Origin: an uncultured Sulfolobales archaeon
GTDB lineage: Archaea > Thermoproteota > Thermoprotei_A > Sulfolobales > NBVN01
Direction of reading: 5' to 3'
Length of the DNA stretch: 34,108 nucleotides
Assembly: GCA_938083005.1 (NCBI GenBank)
Contig: CALKCU010000027.1
Location: 1-34,108 of the forward strand
This document shows, one piece after another, positions 15,617 through 22,421 of this stretch. How positions within the stretch are numbered: the first letter of the stretch is position 1; each line of letters begins with the position of its first letter. Both the position numbers and the translations under genes were made by a program. Under the pieces are notes generated by a model. The model did no database searches. It worked only from the letters and a program-made list of their open reading frames with translations, and was not told the DNA's origin.

Positions 15617-16573
15617 GTGGCTAACATAGCCCCAGGTGTCCAGTTGTTACCCGGCCTCGAAAACTACCTAAGCGATGACCGCACCGGCTACGCGGTACTG
15701 ACCGTAGGTCCCCTAAACCCGCACGCCTGTGCCTCGTTCGAGCGCCCAGCGAGATACACAGTCTCGGTAGGGGGCAACCCCGAGAAGTCGCTCCTGCTAG
15801 TCGTACTGAGGGGGAGGGAGAGGGAGGAGGACATCAGCTGGAGGGTTTACGTCAACGAGGTGAAAGTGTCGAGAGCTTTCAAGCCGCAGCACACTCTCGC
15901 CGCGCAGGACGGCCTGTACTACGCTTACGTCGCCGACGTCTCGCCGGTCGTCAGGAGCTCCGGGACCGTGGAGCTCACGATTAGGTGCCACGCCAGGGAC
16001 ACGTTCGTCGAGGCGGTAGGCCTCGCGACCCTCCTCCCGAGCGCGGTCCCGGGCAGAGCGACGGTCTACGCTGGGGTGTCCAAGGTCGAGGGGGAGCACA
16101 GCCTTAGGGTAGCCGAGAGCGGGTTCTCGCTGCTCAGCATGGTCGGCCGCGGAGAGGGGGGAGAAGTCTCCGTCTGCGGTACGCCCAAGAGGGTCAGCGG
16201 CACGTTCGAGCTCTCGGAGATGCTCGCGGACAATCTGGTGAGCCTGAGGGGGCCGCTCAAAGTATACGCTGCGGTCGTCAACGTGTTCGCCGGCAGACCA
16301 CCGGAGCTCTCGGCATCCGTGGTCTCCGTGGAGCCGGAGAGGGTCAGGCTCCTACTGGCGAACTCGGGCGATTACCCGGTCGAGAACGTCGACCTGAGGC
16401 TGCTGAGGGGCGCGCAAGCGGTGGGCAGGCTCTTCCTTGGGCGGGTTAAGCCGCGTGAGACCGCCGACGTGGTCCTAGACGGGCCTACGCCAGGAGCCAC
16501 GGCGCTCAAGATCTCCTACGAGTTCTCCGGGCACTCCTTCATGAGGACGCTGCGGCTGAACCCTTCACCCTAG
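15617..16573 (+). CDS. All-beta protein of unknown function, 318 aa
   Basis: No signal peptide or membrane helix is visible. The sequence is a long run of predicted beta strands (TGYAVLTVGPLN, KSLLLVVLRGR, GTVELTIRCH, RATVYAGVS). It ends in what looks like an Ig-like/CARDB-type beta-sandwich (SVVSVEPERVRLLLANSGDYPVENVDLRLL ... VGRLFLGRVKPRETADVVLDG). That last unit has the typical 'NSGDYPVENV' turn of such domains and may bind another protein or a surface. The function is unknown. The start is GTG 15617. A TATA-like CTTTTAAGC at about 15599-15607 is closer than usual; a second AT-rich element lies at about 15537-15546. It stands alone and is convergent with tRNA-Ala. Confidence 0.7.
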   Translation: MANIAPGVQLLPGLENYLSDDRTGYAVLTVGPLNPHACASFERPARYTVSVGGNPEKSLLLVVLRGREREEDISWRVYVNEVKVSRAFKPQHTLAAQDGLYYAYVADVSPVVRSSGTVELTIRCHARDTFVEAVGLATLLPSAVPGRATVYAGVSKVEGEHSLRVAESGFSLLSMVGRGEGGEVSVCGTPKRVSGTFELSEMLADNLVSLRGPLKVYAAVVNVFAGRPPELSASVVSVEPERVRLLLANSGDYPVENVDLRLLRGAQAVGRLFLGRVKPRETADVVLDGPTPGATALKISYEFSGHSFMRTLRLNPSP

Positions 16574-16597
16574 GCTCGGCGGTTCGAGAATAGCGTA

Positions 16598-16674
<77 letters not shown>

Positions 16675-16696
16675 CGGTTATGCTTAATACTCTCGG

Positions 16697-16708
16697 TTTT
16701 AAGCTTTA
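16697..16708. promoter_or_regulatory. Shared palindromic TATA element between tRNA-Ala and PUA gene
   Basis: TTTTAAGCTTTA reads as a TATA box on both strands. It lies about 27 bp upstream of tRNA-Ala on the minus strand and about 50 bp upstream of ATG 16752 on the plus strand. Confidence 0.5.
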
Positions 16709-16751
16709 GGTACCGGAGGTCGGCATCCCTACGAGGACGGTTTACACGGCG

Positions 16752-17249
16752 ATGAGGAAAAAGGAGTCCAGGCAGCTAATAGAGTCCTTCTGCTCCTCCT
16801 ACCCCGGGGTCTGCGCGAGCCTAAGGCTCGAGCCTACGCTCGCGGTTTACGAGGTGGTCTCCGAGAGCATAGTCGTCTACGCGGTGGACGGGATCCCGAT
16901 AGCCTTCGAGTATGAAGGGGCTCTGGTGCCGACCCTGGTCTCGGCTAGGATGTCCGGGCTCGGGACGCTCCACTATGCTCTAGTGGACGAGGGGGCCGTG
17001 AGGCCCATACTCAACGGTGCTGACGTCATGGCCCCGGGCATAGTGGACTCGAGCGACTTCGGCGTCGGCGATGTGGTAGTCGTCTGGTCCGCCGACGGGA
17101 GGACCCCCCTGGCCGTTTCTAGGGCCCTGATGAGCTCGACCGAGGTTAAGTCGAAGCGCAGGGGCAGGGCTCTAGAGAACCTGCACTACGCCGGCGATGC
17201 CGTGTGGAGAATCTCTCTTGAGGTGCTGAAGAAATTCGGGAGATTGTGA
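16752..17249 (+). CDS. PUA-domain RNA-binding protein, MCT-1/Tma20-like
   Basis: 165 residues with a short N-terminal domain (about 1-75, strands such as TLAVYEVVSES and GIPIAFEYEGALVPTL) and a C-terminal PUA domain (about 76-155). PUA hallmarks are VDEGAVRPILNGADVMAPGIV, where a helix and loop bind RNA, then GVGDVVVVW and PLAVSRALM. This layout matches the archaeal relatives of eukaryotic MCT-1/Tma20, which bind the ribosome near the tRNA 3' end and help late initiation or recycling. The archaeal role is inferred from that. It lies immediately upstream of LSm and L37e, a translation/RNA context. Confidence 0.85.
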   Translation: MRKKESRQLIESFCSSYPGVCASLRLEPTLAVYEVVSESIVVYAVDGIPIAFEYEGALVPTLVSARMSGLGTLHYALVDEGAVRPILNGADVMAPGIVDSSDFGVGDVVVVWSADGRTPLAVSRALMSSTEVKSKRRGRALENLHYAGDAVWRISLEVLKKFGRL

Positions 17250-17258
17250 TCTTCGGCC

Positions 17259-17272
17259 AAGCTTTTAAGCTT
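17259..17272 (+). promoter_or_regulatory. TATA box of the LSm-L37e operon
   Basis: AAGCTTTTAAGCTT, about 27-40 bp before the LSm ATG at 17299. Confidence 0.55.
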
Positions 17273-17298
17273 CCTGATAGGAGTCGAGAGGGTCCGCA

Positions 17299-17526
17299 AT
17301 GAGCGACGCCGCCCAGCGCCTCCTGGGCGAGAGCCTGGGGCAAGACGTGCTGGTCAAGCTTAGGTCGAACGAGACCGTCAGGGGGAGGCTGAGGAGCTTC
17401 GACCAGCACCTGAACGTCGTCCTGGAGGACGCTTACGAGATGGTGGGTGACGGGCAGAGGAGGCTGGGCACCGTGGTGATCAGGGGGGAGAACATAGTCA
17501 TGATATCGCCAGCCTCCAGGGGGTAA
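17299..17526 (+). CDS. Sm-like archaeal protein (LSm)
   Basis: 75 residues with the complete Sm fold. The Sm1 motif runs from GQDVLVKLRSNETVRGRLRSFDQHLNVVLEDA (about 14-45), with the RNA-contacting DxHLN at 35-39. The Sm2 motif is the IRGENIVMISP strand pair (about 62-72), with RG as the second uracil-binding pair. Archaeal LSm proteins form heptameric rings that bind U-rich RNA and tRNA precursors. Next to it, with a 3-bp gap, is ribosomal protein L37e; the lsm-rpl37e pair is conserved in many archaea. Confidence 0.95.
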   Translation: MSDAAQRLLGESLGQDVLVKLRSNETVRGRLRSFDQHLNVVLEDAYEMVGDGQRRLGTVVIRGENIVMISPASRG

Positions 17527-17529
17527 GCC

Positions 17530-17715
17530 GTGAAGGGAACGCCATCGATGGGTAAGAGGAGCAAGGGGAAGACCCACATCAGGTGCAGGAGGTGCGGAAG
17601 GCACTCGTTCAACGTGGCCAAGGGCTACTGCGCCGCCTGCGGCTTCGGGAGGAGCAGGAGAATGAGGAGGTACTCCTGGACCTCGAAGAAGGTGAACAGG
17701 GTTAGGGTGAAATAG
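17530..17715 (+). CDS. rpl37e: Ribosomal protein L37e
   Basis: 61 residues. Zinc ribbon CRRC (19-22) with CAAC (34-37), the typical basic core ([21 protein letters not shown]) and RRYSWTSKK near the end. It is part of the large subunit, placed near the peptide exit tunnel in known ribosomes. GTG 17530 opens the frame; ATG 17548 (MGKRSKGK) is the more usual N-terminus for this family and may be the true start. Confidence 0.95.
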   Translation: MKGTPSMGKRSKGKTHIRCRRCGRHSFNVAKGYCAACGFGRSRRMRRYSWTSKKVNRVRVK

Positions 17716-17719
17716 GGGG

Positions 17720-17966
17720 GTGTCCCTCAAGAGGGTAGTTCTCGACGTGCTCAAGACCACAAGGGGCACGTCTCCGGTGGAGCTCGCTTAGATGATCGCC
17801 AGGCTCGACGGAGTCGAGGATATCGATCAGGGTAAGCGAGATCGACGTTGAGACCGTGACCCTCAACATCGCCATAGAGGGCGACAGGATAGACTTCTCC
17901 GAGGTGCGGGACGTCATAGAGAAGGCCTGGGGTGTCATACATAGCGCGCGACCGTCGTGCTGCTGA
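17720..17966 (+). pseudogene. Broken DUF211 gene (in-frame TAG plus frameshift)
   Basis: Translation from GTG 17720 gives a good DUF211 N-terminus (RVVLDVLKTTRGTSPVELA), then hits TAG at 17789-17791. The same frame continues with MIARLDGVED. Near 17816-17826 the homology moves by +1 into another frame, which reads IRVSEIDVETVTLNIAIEGD, DFSEVRDVIEKAWGVIHS and stops at 17966. DUF211 proteins are about 95 residues with a ferredoxin-like fold and are normally intact in archaea. The two lesions in one short gene point to decay or to sequencing error. It follows L37e by 4 bp, so it may once have belonged to that operon. Confidence 0.7.
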
Positions 17967-18190
17967 GGAGACTGGGCCTCGTGCGCTCCTTCAGCATGCG
18001 TGAAGTGGCCGCGTTGCTCACTGTCAGGGGATCTCCGGAGTCTCTGTTAGCCCTGGCGGCGCTAAGGCTTGGCTTGCTAGCAGCTGAAGAGTTCTCGGCG
18101 CTGGTCGTCGCCTCCCCCATGACCTATCCCGTCGCTACCGCGCTCCTAGCCCCCAGCAAGAGTTCGGGCCGACGAGAGGTCCCGCGGTGA
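17949..18190 (+). pseudogene. C-terminal fragment of a CPA2/Kef-type cation:proton antiporter
   Basis: The frame running into 17957-18190 reads LLRRLGLVRSFSMREVAALLTVRG, then a hydrophobic stretch ending in FSALVVASPMTYPVATALLAP. This matches the last two membrane helices of CPA2/Kef-type Na+(K+)/H+ antiporters, where an invariant RG (here TVRGSPE) precedes the penultimate helix and a hydrophobic helix with TTLLAP ends the domain. Only about 78 residues of a normally 380+ residue domain are present, and there is no good start. I interpret it as a 5'-truncated remnant fused behind the broken DUF211 gene. From sequence alone I cannot exclude a small expressed membrane peptide starting at ATG 17995. 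Confidence 0.5.
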
Positions 18191-18311
18191 CGGCTCGCGC
18201 CCGACCTCACGGGGAAGATCCCAGTCTTCCAGGGCGCCGGGGCGTCGAGCACAGAGCCGTCCGGTGCTGTAGTACATAAATACCCTGTTGCGAATCTACC
18301 ACGGTGTCGCC

Positions 18312-18746
18312 ATGTCCTCGCGCAGGGAGCTGATCTCCACGGAGATCAAGGAGTTTAAAAGCCTCGCAGAGTTCATCAAGGTCATCGACGACGACGTCGC
18401 CGAGCTCAGGAGGAGGATGGGGGAGCTCCTAAAGAGGCTCGAGGAACTTAGGATAAGGGCAGAGCAGGAGAGGAGAATCAAGGAGCTCCTGGCCAAACTG
18501 GGCATGAAGCCCGAGGTGGCAGCGGTTAACACGGTGACCTTGAGGGGTCTGACGATAATATTTAACCCCACGGCCGAGCAGGAGCAGACAGCTCTCGAGG
18601 TCGCTGTAGAGAACCTGAACAACAAGCTGACTTCTCTCCAGGCCTTGAGGAAAGAGCTCGAGGTCTTCGGGGGCGCCGAGCTCGTCGCTGAGGTACGAGC
18701 GGTGTACGTCGACGGTATACCAAGGGCCTTGATGCTTAAGTTCTAA
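18312..18746 (+). CDS. Coiled-coil protein, prefoldin-like layout, unknown
   Basis: 144 residues. Two long charged helices with heptad character (about 2-65, including DDVAELRRRMGELLKRLEELRIRAEQERRIKELL, and about 92-118, ALEVAVENLNNKLTSLQALRKEL) flank a short beta region (VNTVTLRGLTIIFNP). A further strand pair ends the protein (AEVRAVYVDGIPRALMLKF). Helix-beta-helix resembles prefoldin subunits, but the prefoldin sequence motifs are not clear, so I leave the family open. The frame opens at 18288, but TATA-like ACATAAATAC at about 18274-18283 points to ATG 18312. The 3' end overlaps the convergent Trm112-like gene by 4 bp. Confidence 0.7.
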   Translation: MSSRRELISTEIKEFKSLAEFIKVIDDDVAELRRRMGELLKRLEELRIRAEQERRIKELLAKLGMKPEVAAVNTVTLRGLTIIFNPTAEQEQTALEVAVENLNNKLTSLQALRKELEVFGGAELVAEVRAVYVDGIPRALMLKF

Positions 18747-19153
18747 GCCTTGCTGGACCTCGATATTTTCAGCGGGTCTTTTTCGACTATCTCGGGTGGT
18801 ATCTTATCAGCGTACTTAGCGATGAACTGCTCCTCCTTGCTCCTCACTCTGGGCTTCGTCCTCAAGTCGTCCGGATACATAAAGGGTATCCCCTCGATTA
18901 TCGGATACCACCTCCCGCAGTTGGGACAGTGGAGTACGCCCCACGTTATATCGCGCCTAACACACTCGGGGCAGTCGAGCTCCTCCGCTTTGAGGTTCTC
19001 CAGGTAAGAGCCCCTTAACCCGCAGTAGAGGTCGCAGAACGGAGTCTTGACGCTGAACCTCCTGTCTATCGCTTCCTCCTCGAACGCCACCAGTTTGAGG
19101 GGGAAGCCCTTGCACATGGGGCACGCGAGCAGGTTAAGCAGCACGTACCTCAC
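18743..19153 (-). CDS. Trm112-like zinc protein with extra Cys pairs
   Basis: 136 residues. The N-terminus (LLACPMC, C11/C14) and later HCPNCGRWYPIIEGIPFM (C76/C79) form the Trm112 zinc site and fold. Trm112 is a small partner that stabilises and activates several SAM methyltransferases for tRNA, rRNA and release factor. This version is longer than bacterial/eukaryotic Trm112 and carries two more Cys pairs (C40/C44 and C61/C64) in the insertion, perhaps a second zinc site, plus a charged C-terminal tail. Its start lies inside the end of the phosphohexomutase gene (20-bp overlap), so the two are co-expressed. A class I methyltransferase is encoded at 32.8 kb, but any link is speculative. Confidence 0.85.
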   Translation of the reverse strand: MRYVLLNLLACPMCKGFPLKLVAFEEEAIDRRFSVKTPFCDLYCGLRGSYLENLKAEELDCPECVRRDITWGVLHCPNCGRWYPIIEGIPFMYPDDLRTKPRVRSKEEQFIAKYADKIPPEIVEKDPLKISRSSKA

Positions 19154-20522
19154 TGCCGTACACCTCCGCGAAGATGTCGAGTATAGCCTTTAATACCTCG
19201 TCGGCCAGCTGCTCCGTCTCCGCCTCGACGAAGACCCTCACCAAGGGCTCGGTACCACTCGGCCTCACGAGGAACCAGTACCTCTCGGATATACCCTTGA
19301 GTCCGTCGATGTCGACGAACTCTATCCCGGAGAACCTGTCTCTCAACTTCTCGTAAACTCCCGGTAGAGACTCCTTGTCCACGTAGAGCCTCTTCTTCAC
19401 CGCGTACCTCCTCGGAAGCTCGTCGAGGAGGCTCGACAGAGGCGCGTCCTCGTAGCTGAGCAGCTCGAGCATCAACGCCAAGCTCATCGCTCCGTCGCGA
19501 ACGTACTGGTGCTTGGGGTACATGAAGCCACCGTTCTCTTCGAAGCCTGCTACGGCTCCGAGCCTCATCATCGTCCTCGATATGACTGCGCTCCCGACCC
19601 TAGTCCAGACGAGCTCGATACCGTACTTCGAGAGGACTTCGCCGACTAGCGTGGAGCTGGAGACAGCCGTTACCACTCTCGGAGGGGACCTCTCGCCCCG
19701 GTTCTCGACTATGTGTTTGCACAGTAGCACAGCCGAGACGTCGCCGGGCACGTAGCGACCGTCCCCGGTCACGAATACGGTCCTGTCCGCGTCGCCATCG
19801 TGCGCGGCACCGAGGTCCGCGCCGGCGGCTCTGACCGCCGCGATCAGGTCCCCCAAGTTCTCCGGCGTGGGCTCCGGACTCCTCGAGGGCACGTAGCTCA
19901 GGTCTCCGTTTATGGCGATGGTCTTTACCCCCAAGGACCTCAGCAGCCTAGGCGTAGAGAGAGCCCCGACGTTGTTCGCTGGGTCCGCGACCACCTTCAG
20001 GCCGCGCGAGCGTACTCTGTCCGCGTCGATGAGGGAGATCGCCCCGCTCAAGTAGTGGTCGATGACGTCGTAGACCCTGACGACACTCCCGGAGACCTCG
20101 CGCCACGACACTCTCCTGAACCTGCTCTCGTGGTATATCTCCTCTAGCTCCTCCTCGACCTCGCGGGGCGCCTCCACGCCGTCCGACATCACCACCTTTA
20201 TGCCGCCGTACTCCGGAGGGTTGTGCGAGGCTGTTATCATCACTCCACAGTCGAAGCCCCGCGACTTGACGTAGTACTGCAGAGCCGGGGTTGGTACCAG
20301 GCCGGCGTCGAAGACCTTCACTCCCGCGGACAGCAGTCCACCGATTACTATACTGGTCAGGAAGGCGCTGCCGGCCCTAACGTCGGAGCCCACCAGGATT
20401 CGGGACCCCGAGCCGAAGTACGTCCCGATGGCCAGAGCAAGCCTTAGAGCCACCTCGGGGGTCAGATCGGCGTTAACGACGCCCCTCACGCCGTCGGTTC
20501 CGAAAAGCCTTCTGTAGCTCAA
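19134..20522 (-). CDS. Phosphohexomutase (phosphoglucosamine/phosphomannomutase family)
   Basis: 462 residues of the alpha-D-phosphohexomutase family, which interconverts hexose 1- and 6-phosphates through a phosphoserine. The active serine S99 is in TASHNPPEYGG. The metal-binding loop is HDGDADR at about 240-246, the sugar-binding GFEENGG at about 320-326, and the phosphate-binding RPSGTEP at about 423-429. All four loops are intact. The archaeal homologues act on glucosamine, mannose or glucose phosphates; the substrate cannot be decided here. The start is TTG 20522, with an AT-rich GTTTTTAG about 30 bp upstream as a possible TATA box. Trm112-like follows in the same operon. Confidence 0.92.
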   Translation of the reverse strand: MSYRRLFGTDGVRGVVNADLTPEVALRLALAIGTYFGSGSRILVGSDVRAGSAFLTSIVIGGLLSAGVKVFDAGLVPTPALQYYVKSRGFDCGVMITASHNPPEYGGIKVVMSDGVEAPREVEEELEEIYHESRFRRVSWREVSGSVVRVYDVIDHYLSGAISLIDADRVRSRGLKVVADPANNVGALSTPRLLRSLGVKTIAINGDLSYVPSRSPEPTPENLGDLIAAVRAAGADLGAAHDGDADRTVFVTGDGRYVPGDVSAVLLCKHIVENRGERSPPRVVTAVSSSTLVGEVLSKYGIELVWTRVGSAVISRTMMRLGAVAGFEENGGFMYPKHQYVRDGAMSLALMLELLSYEDAPLSSLLDELPRRYAVKKRLYVDKESLPGVYEKLRDRFSGIEFVDIDGLKGISERYWFLVRPSGTEPLVRVFVEAETEQLADEVLKAILDIFAEVYGSEVRAA

Positions 20523-20677
20523 GAGAGCACCTACTACTGTGCACCCCCCCGCAACTAAAAACAGAGCGTCGGGAGCCCCGAGTACCGCCAGCGGGGGGGC
20601 CGGTGGAGGATCTCGGGGAGTGCTGCGTAGCCGGGCGTGGGGAGTCTGAAGAGCTCGAGCGGCAGCCTCGGGTGCGC

Positions 20678-20688
20678 GCTTAATAGCC
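20678..20688 (+). promoter_or_regulatory. TATA box of tRNA-Leu
   Basis: GCTTAATAGC, about 29 bp before the tRNA 5' end. The 20523-20677 stretch before it shows no gene. Confidence 0.5.
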
Positions 20689-20712
20689 CTACCCCAAACA
20701 CTACTGCTTGGC

Positions 20713-20815
20713 GCGGGGGTGCCCGAGCTAGGTCAAAGGGGTCGGGCTCAGGACCTCGGAGTGGGAGCCCCGATGGCGTAGGCCTGCGTGGGTTCGAATC
20801 CCACCCCCCGCACCA
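20713..20815 (+). tRNA. tRNA-Leu(CAG) with 15-nt intron, CCA encoded
   Basis: Acceptor GCGGGGG/CCCCCGC, long variable arm (GGCGTAGGCC region), T arm GTGGG-TTCGAAT-CCCAC, discriminator A (20812) and encoded CCA (20813-20815). The anticodon stem TCGGG (20742-20746) must pair with CCCGA (20769-20773). Between them lies CTCAGG plus 15 extra bases and one loop base, so a 15-nt intron (about 20753-20767, possibly shifted by one) interrupts the loop at the canonical 37/38 site. CTC/GAG pairing next to the stem is consistent with a bulge-helix-bulge for the archaeal splicing endonuclease. Confidence 0.93.
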
Positions 20816-20831
20816 CTAGCCTGCGCATCCC

Positions 20832-20857
20832 CGTGCGACTCGGGGTTCCGGCCGGAG
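20832..20857. terminator. Hairpins just after tRNA-Leu
   Basis: CCCCG with CGGGG around a short loop, followed by the palindrome TCCGGCCGGA. They may end the tRNA transcript, but no T-run follows. The rest of the spacer to 21046 (about 190 bp) has no convincing gene or RNA motif; it is GC-rich and holds only shadow frames. Confidence 0.3.
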
Positions 20858-21046
20858 ACAGCCTGACCCTCCGGGATGATTAAGTGTCGAGAGCGTCGCC
20901 GATCTCGAAGGCCAGCCTCCGGGGTAGCCAGCGAGTCGCAGAGGGGTAGAGTGCGCGAAGCCCGGATACGGTGACCCTCCGCTGCTCCCCCGCGGCAGAG
21001 GATAGCGTGGCGCCAGCTACCCAGCGGGGGTACGAGAGAGCTGGTT

Positions 21047-21394
21047 CTAGAGAAGCTTGAGCCCTCCCGTGATCTTGTCCACGAGCTGATCCGGCGCCGG
21101 TCCTATGCCCGCGGCGGTCAGGGTCCCGGGGGGTAGCTCGGTGAGGCCTGCGTCCTCTATCACGGCGACTGGTAGTCCGGCCCTCAGCGCCTCGTCGGCG
21201 TACCTCAGGAGCTCTTCCTTCGAAGAGACCCTCAGGACCACCTTTTTCTGACCCTCGCTGAGCCACTCCTCGAACCACTCCGGGTTTCTCCTCATGGCCT
21301 CCACCGCCGCACTCACCGCGGCGTGGGCCACCTGGACGGCGAGCTTGCCCTTGCTCATCTTCAGGTCGGTCCTCACGATAATTACCTGCTTCAT
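21047..21394 (-). CDS. pth2: Peptidyl-tRNA hydrolase, Pth2 type
   Basis: 115 residues, the usual length of archaeal Pth2. It cleaves peptidyl-tRNA released from stalled ribosomes. Signature: [17 protein letters not shown] at residues 9-25, with the catalytic-site Lys and His; [11 protein letters not shown]; and the C-terminal [17 protein letters not shown] and TAAGIGPAP, all conserved in the family. It is the last gene of a four-gene minus-strand operon (22372 to 21047), 4 bp after the twin-CX3C protein. Confidence 0.96.
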   Translation of the reverse strand: MKQVIIVRTDLKMSKGKLAVQVAHAAVSAAVEAMRRNPEWFEEWLSEGQKKVVLRVSSKEELLRYADEALRAGLPVAVIEDAGLTELPPGTLTAAGIGPAPDQLVDKITGGLKLL

Positions 21395-21398
21395 CCTC

Positions 21399-21716
21399 CT
21401 ACCCGCTCAGCGCCGCAATCAGCTTTTCGACGAGGCTTTTGCTGACGTCGGCCACGCACTTACCGTAGCAGTGGGAGTTCATCAGTCCGTCCCTGCTACA
21501 CCTCTCCCTGCAGGCCGCCTCGAACGCGTAGGCGTCGACCTCGAGGATGAGGTAGTTAGGATTCTGCGGAAGACTTCTGACCTTGACCAGGGACCTCGAG
21601 TCCCCGGCAGCCCTAAGCGCCTCGACAACGAGCTCCTGCTTGCTCCTGTCGAAGATGTAGAAGCCGTACCTCCTGAGGGCCTCGACGATCTCAGACCTCA
21701 CATCTCGAGAGGCCAT
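21399..21716 (-). CDS. Small protein with twin CX3C motif, unknown
   Basis: 105 residues. An N-terminal helix-strand region ([31 protein letters not shown]) resembles a small nucleic-acid-binding or protease-like alpha/beta fold. The most striking element is a twin CX3C arrangement, C69-x3-C73-x9-C83-x3-C87 (CRERC ... CYGKC), in a helical hairpin, which could bind a metal or form two disulfides. The function and family are not recognised. It starts inside the end of the upstream gene (26-bp overlap) and ends 4 bp before pth2. Confidence 0.7.
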   Translation of the reverse strand: MASRDVRSEIVEALRRYGFYIFDRSKQELVVEALRAAGDSRSLVKVRSLPQNPNYLILEVDAYAFEAACRERCSRDGLMNSHCYGKCVADVSKSLVEKLIAALSG

Positions 21717-22110
21717 ACCTCTTCACCGGCAGCTTGAGCAATTCCACCACGCACTTGACGATCGCATAGGCTAGAGCCCGATCCACGCGGCACTCGACCT
21801 GTCTTACCTTGAGCTTCCTGTACACGGTCCTGAAGAGGACCGCGCCGGTGTGATCGTAGACGCTGATATCCCCCCTGACCCTCCTCTTCGGGTTCCTCCT
21901 TACGTCCAAGGTCACGAGGAAGCTGTCCGGAGGTATCTCCACGAGCACCTCGTAAGCCTCGCCCTTAGCGTACGTGGGCTTCGCTGGGGTTTTCTCGAGG
22001 ATCCGCGGGGTCACTCTAGAGCAGTCCCTCGTGAGAACCAGGAACGTGGACAGCCTTACGTGTAGCCCGCTCCTGCTAACGGTCCTCTCGACCCTAACCC
22101 TAGTCCCCAA
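21691..22110 (-). CDS. Unknown beta-rich protein in the pth2 operon
   Basis: 139 residues, mainly beta strands (LHVRLSTFLVLTRD, YEVLVEIPPDSFLVTLDVRR, GDISVYDHTGAVLFRTVYRKL) and a C-terminal helix (RALAYAIVKCVVELL). The strand rich in Tyr/Val and 'VYDHTGAVL' turn resemble the pattern of the next upstream gene, so they may be two related small beta domains. No catalytic motif. It overlaps the upstream gene by 11 bp and the downstream gene by 26 bp, consistent with translational coupling. Start GTG/ATG 22110 is the only long option. Confidence 0.6.
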   Translation of the reverse strand: MGTRVRVERTVSRSGLHVRLSTFLVLTRDCSRVTPRILEKTPAKPTYAKGEAYEVLVEIPPDSFLVTLDVRRNPKRRVRGDISVYDHTGAVLFRTVYRKLKVRQVECRVDRALAYAIVKCVVELLKLPVKRYGLSRCEV

Positions 22111-22372
22111 CGCAGCGGACCCCGAGGACGTTGTTCCTCTGCTCGTAGACCACGCTACCGGACACCAGGACCACTATGGCCGCCTCGAACTCCGCGAAGG
22201 ATATATCGACCGAACACTTGCCGGCCTCCACCCTCACGTGCTTCACCGACTTCGCGGTACGCTCCCCCGTCAGCATGCCCTTCTCGTCGAAGAGCCGCAG
22301 GTTCGCGTCGCCGCTCCTACTCACGTAGAGCACCAGCGCGTCGCGACTCAAGACCGCAACCCGGAACAACAC
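22100..22372 (-). CDS. Unknown 90-aa beta-rich protein, first gene of the pth2 operon
   Basis: 90 residues, TTG-initiated and probably leaderless: the TATA element CCTTAAAG lies about 24 bp upstream on this strand. Predicted strands (VAVLSRDALVLYVSRSG, NLRLFDEKGMLTGER, KCSVDISFAEFEAAIVVLVSG) make a small beta-barrel or sandwich. Not recognised. It might be an RNA-associated factor because of its operon with Pth2, but this is inference from neighbours. Confidence 0.6.
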   Translation of the reverse strand: MLFRVAVLSRDALVLYVSRSGDANLRLFDEKGMLTGERTAKSVKHVRVEAGKCSVDISFAEFEAAIVVLVSGSVVYEQRNNVLGVRCVGD

Positions 22373-22383
22373 TCCCGAGCTCG

Positions 22384-22401
22384 AATAAAGCTTTAAGGGC
22401 T
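22384..22401. promoter_or_regulatory. Bidirectional TATA element (pth2 operon / DUF123 gene)
   Basis: AATAAAGCTTTAAGGGC contains the palindrome AAAGCTTT and reads as a TATA box in both directions. Starts lie about 22-28 bp away on either side. Confidence 0.5.
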
Positions 22402-22421
22402 CGATCCCCTACTAGGAAGGC

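Noticed and set aside
17789-17791. TAG in DUF211 read as pyrrolysine or other recoding
   Set aside because: A frameshift follows a few codons later, there is no methylamine methyltransferase or Pyl gene in view, and no TAG is read through in other genes here.
20822-21046. Possible SRP or RNase P RNA in the spacer after tRNA-Leu
   Set aside because: None of the conserved core motifs of either RNA could be found on either strand.
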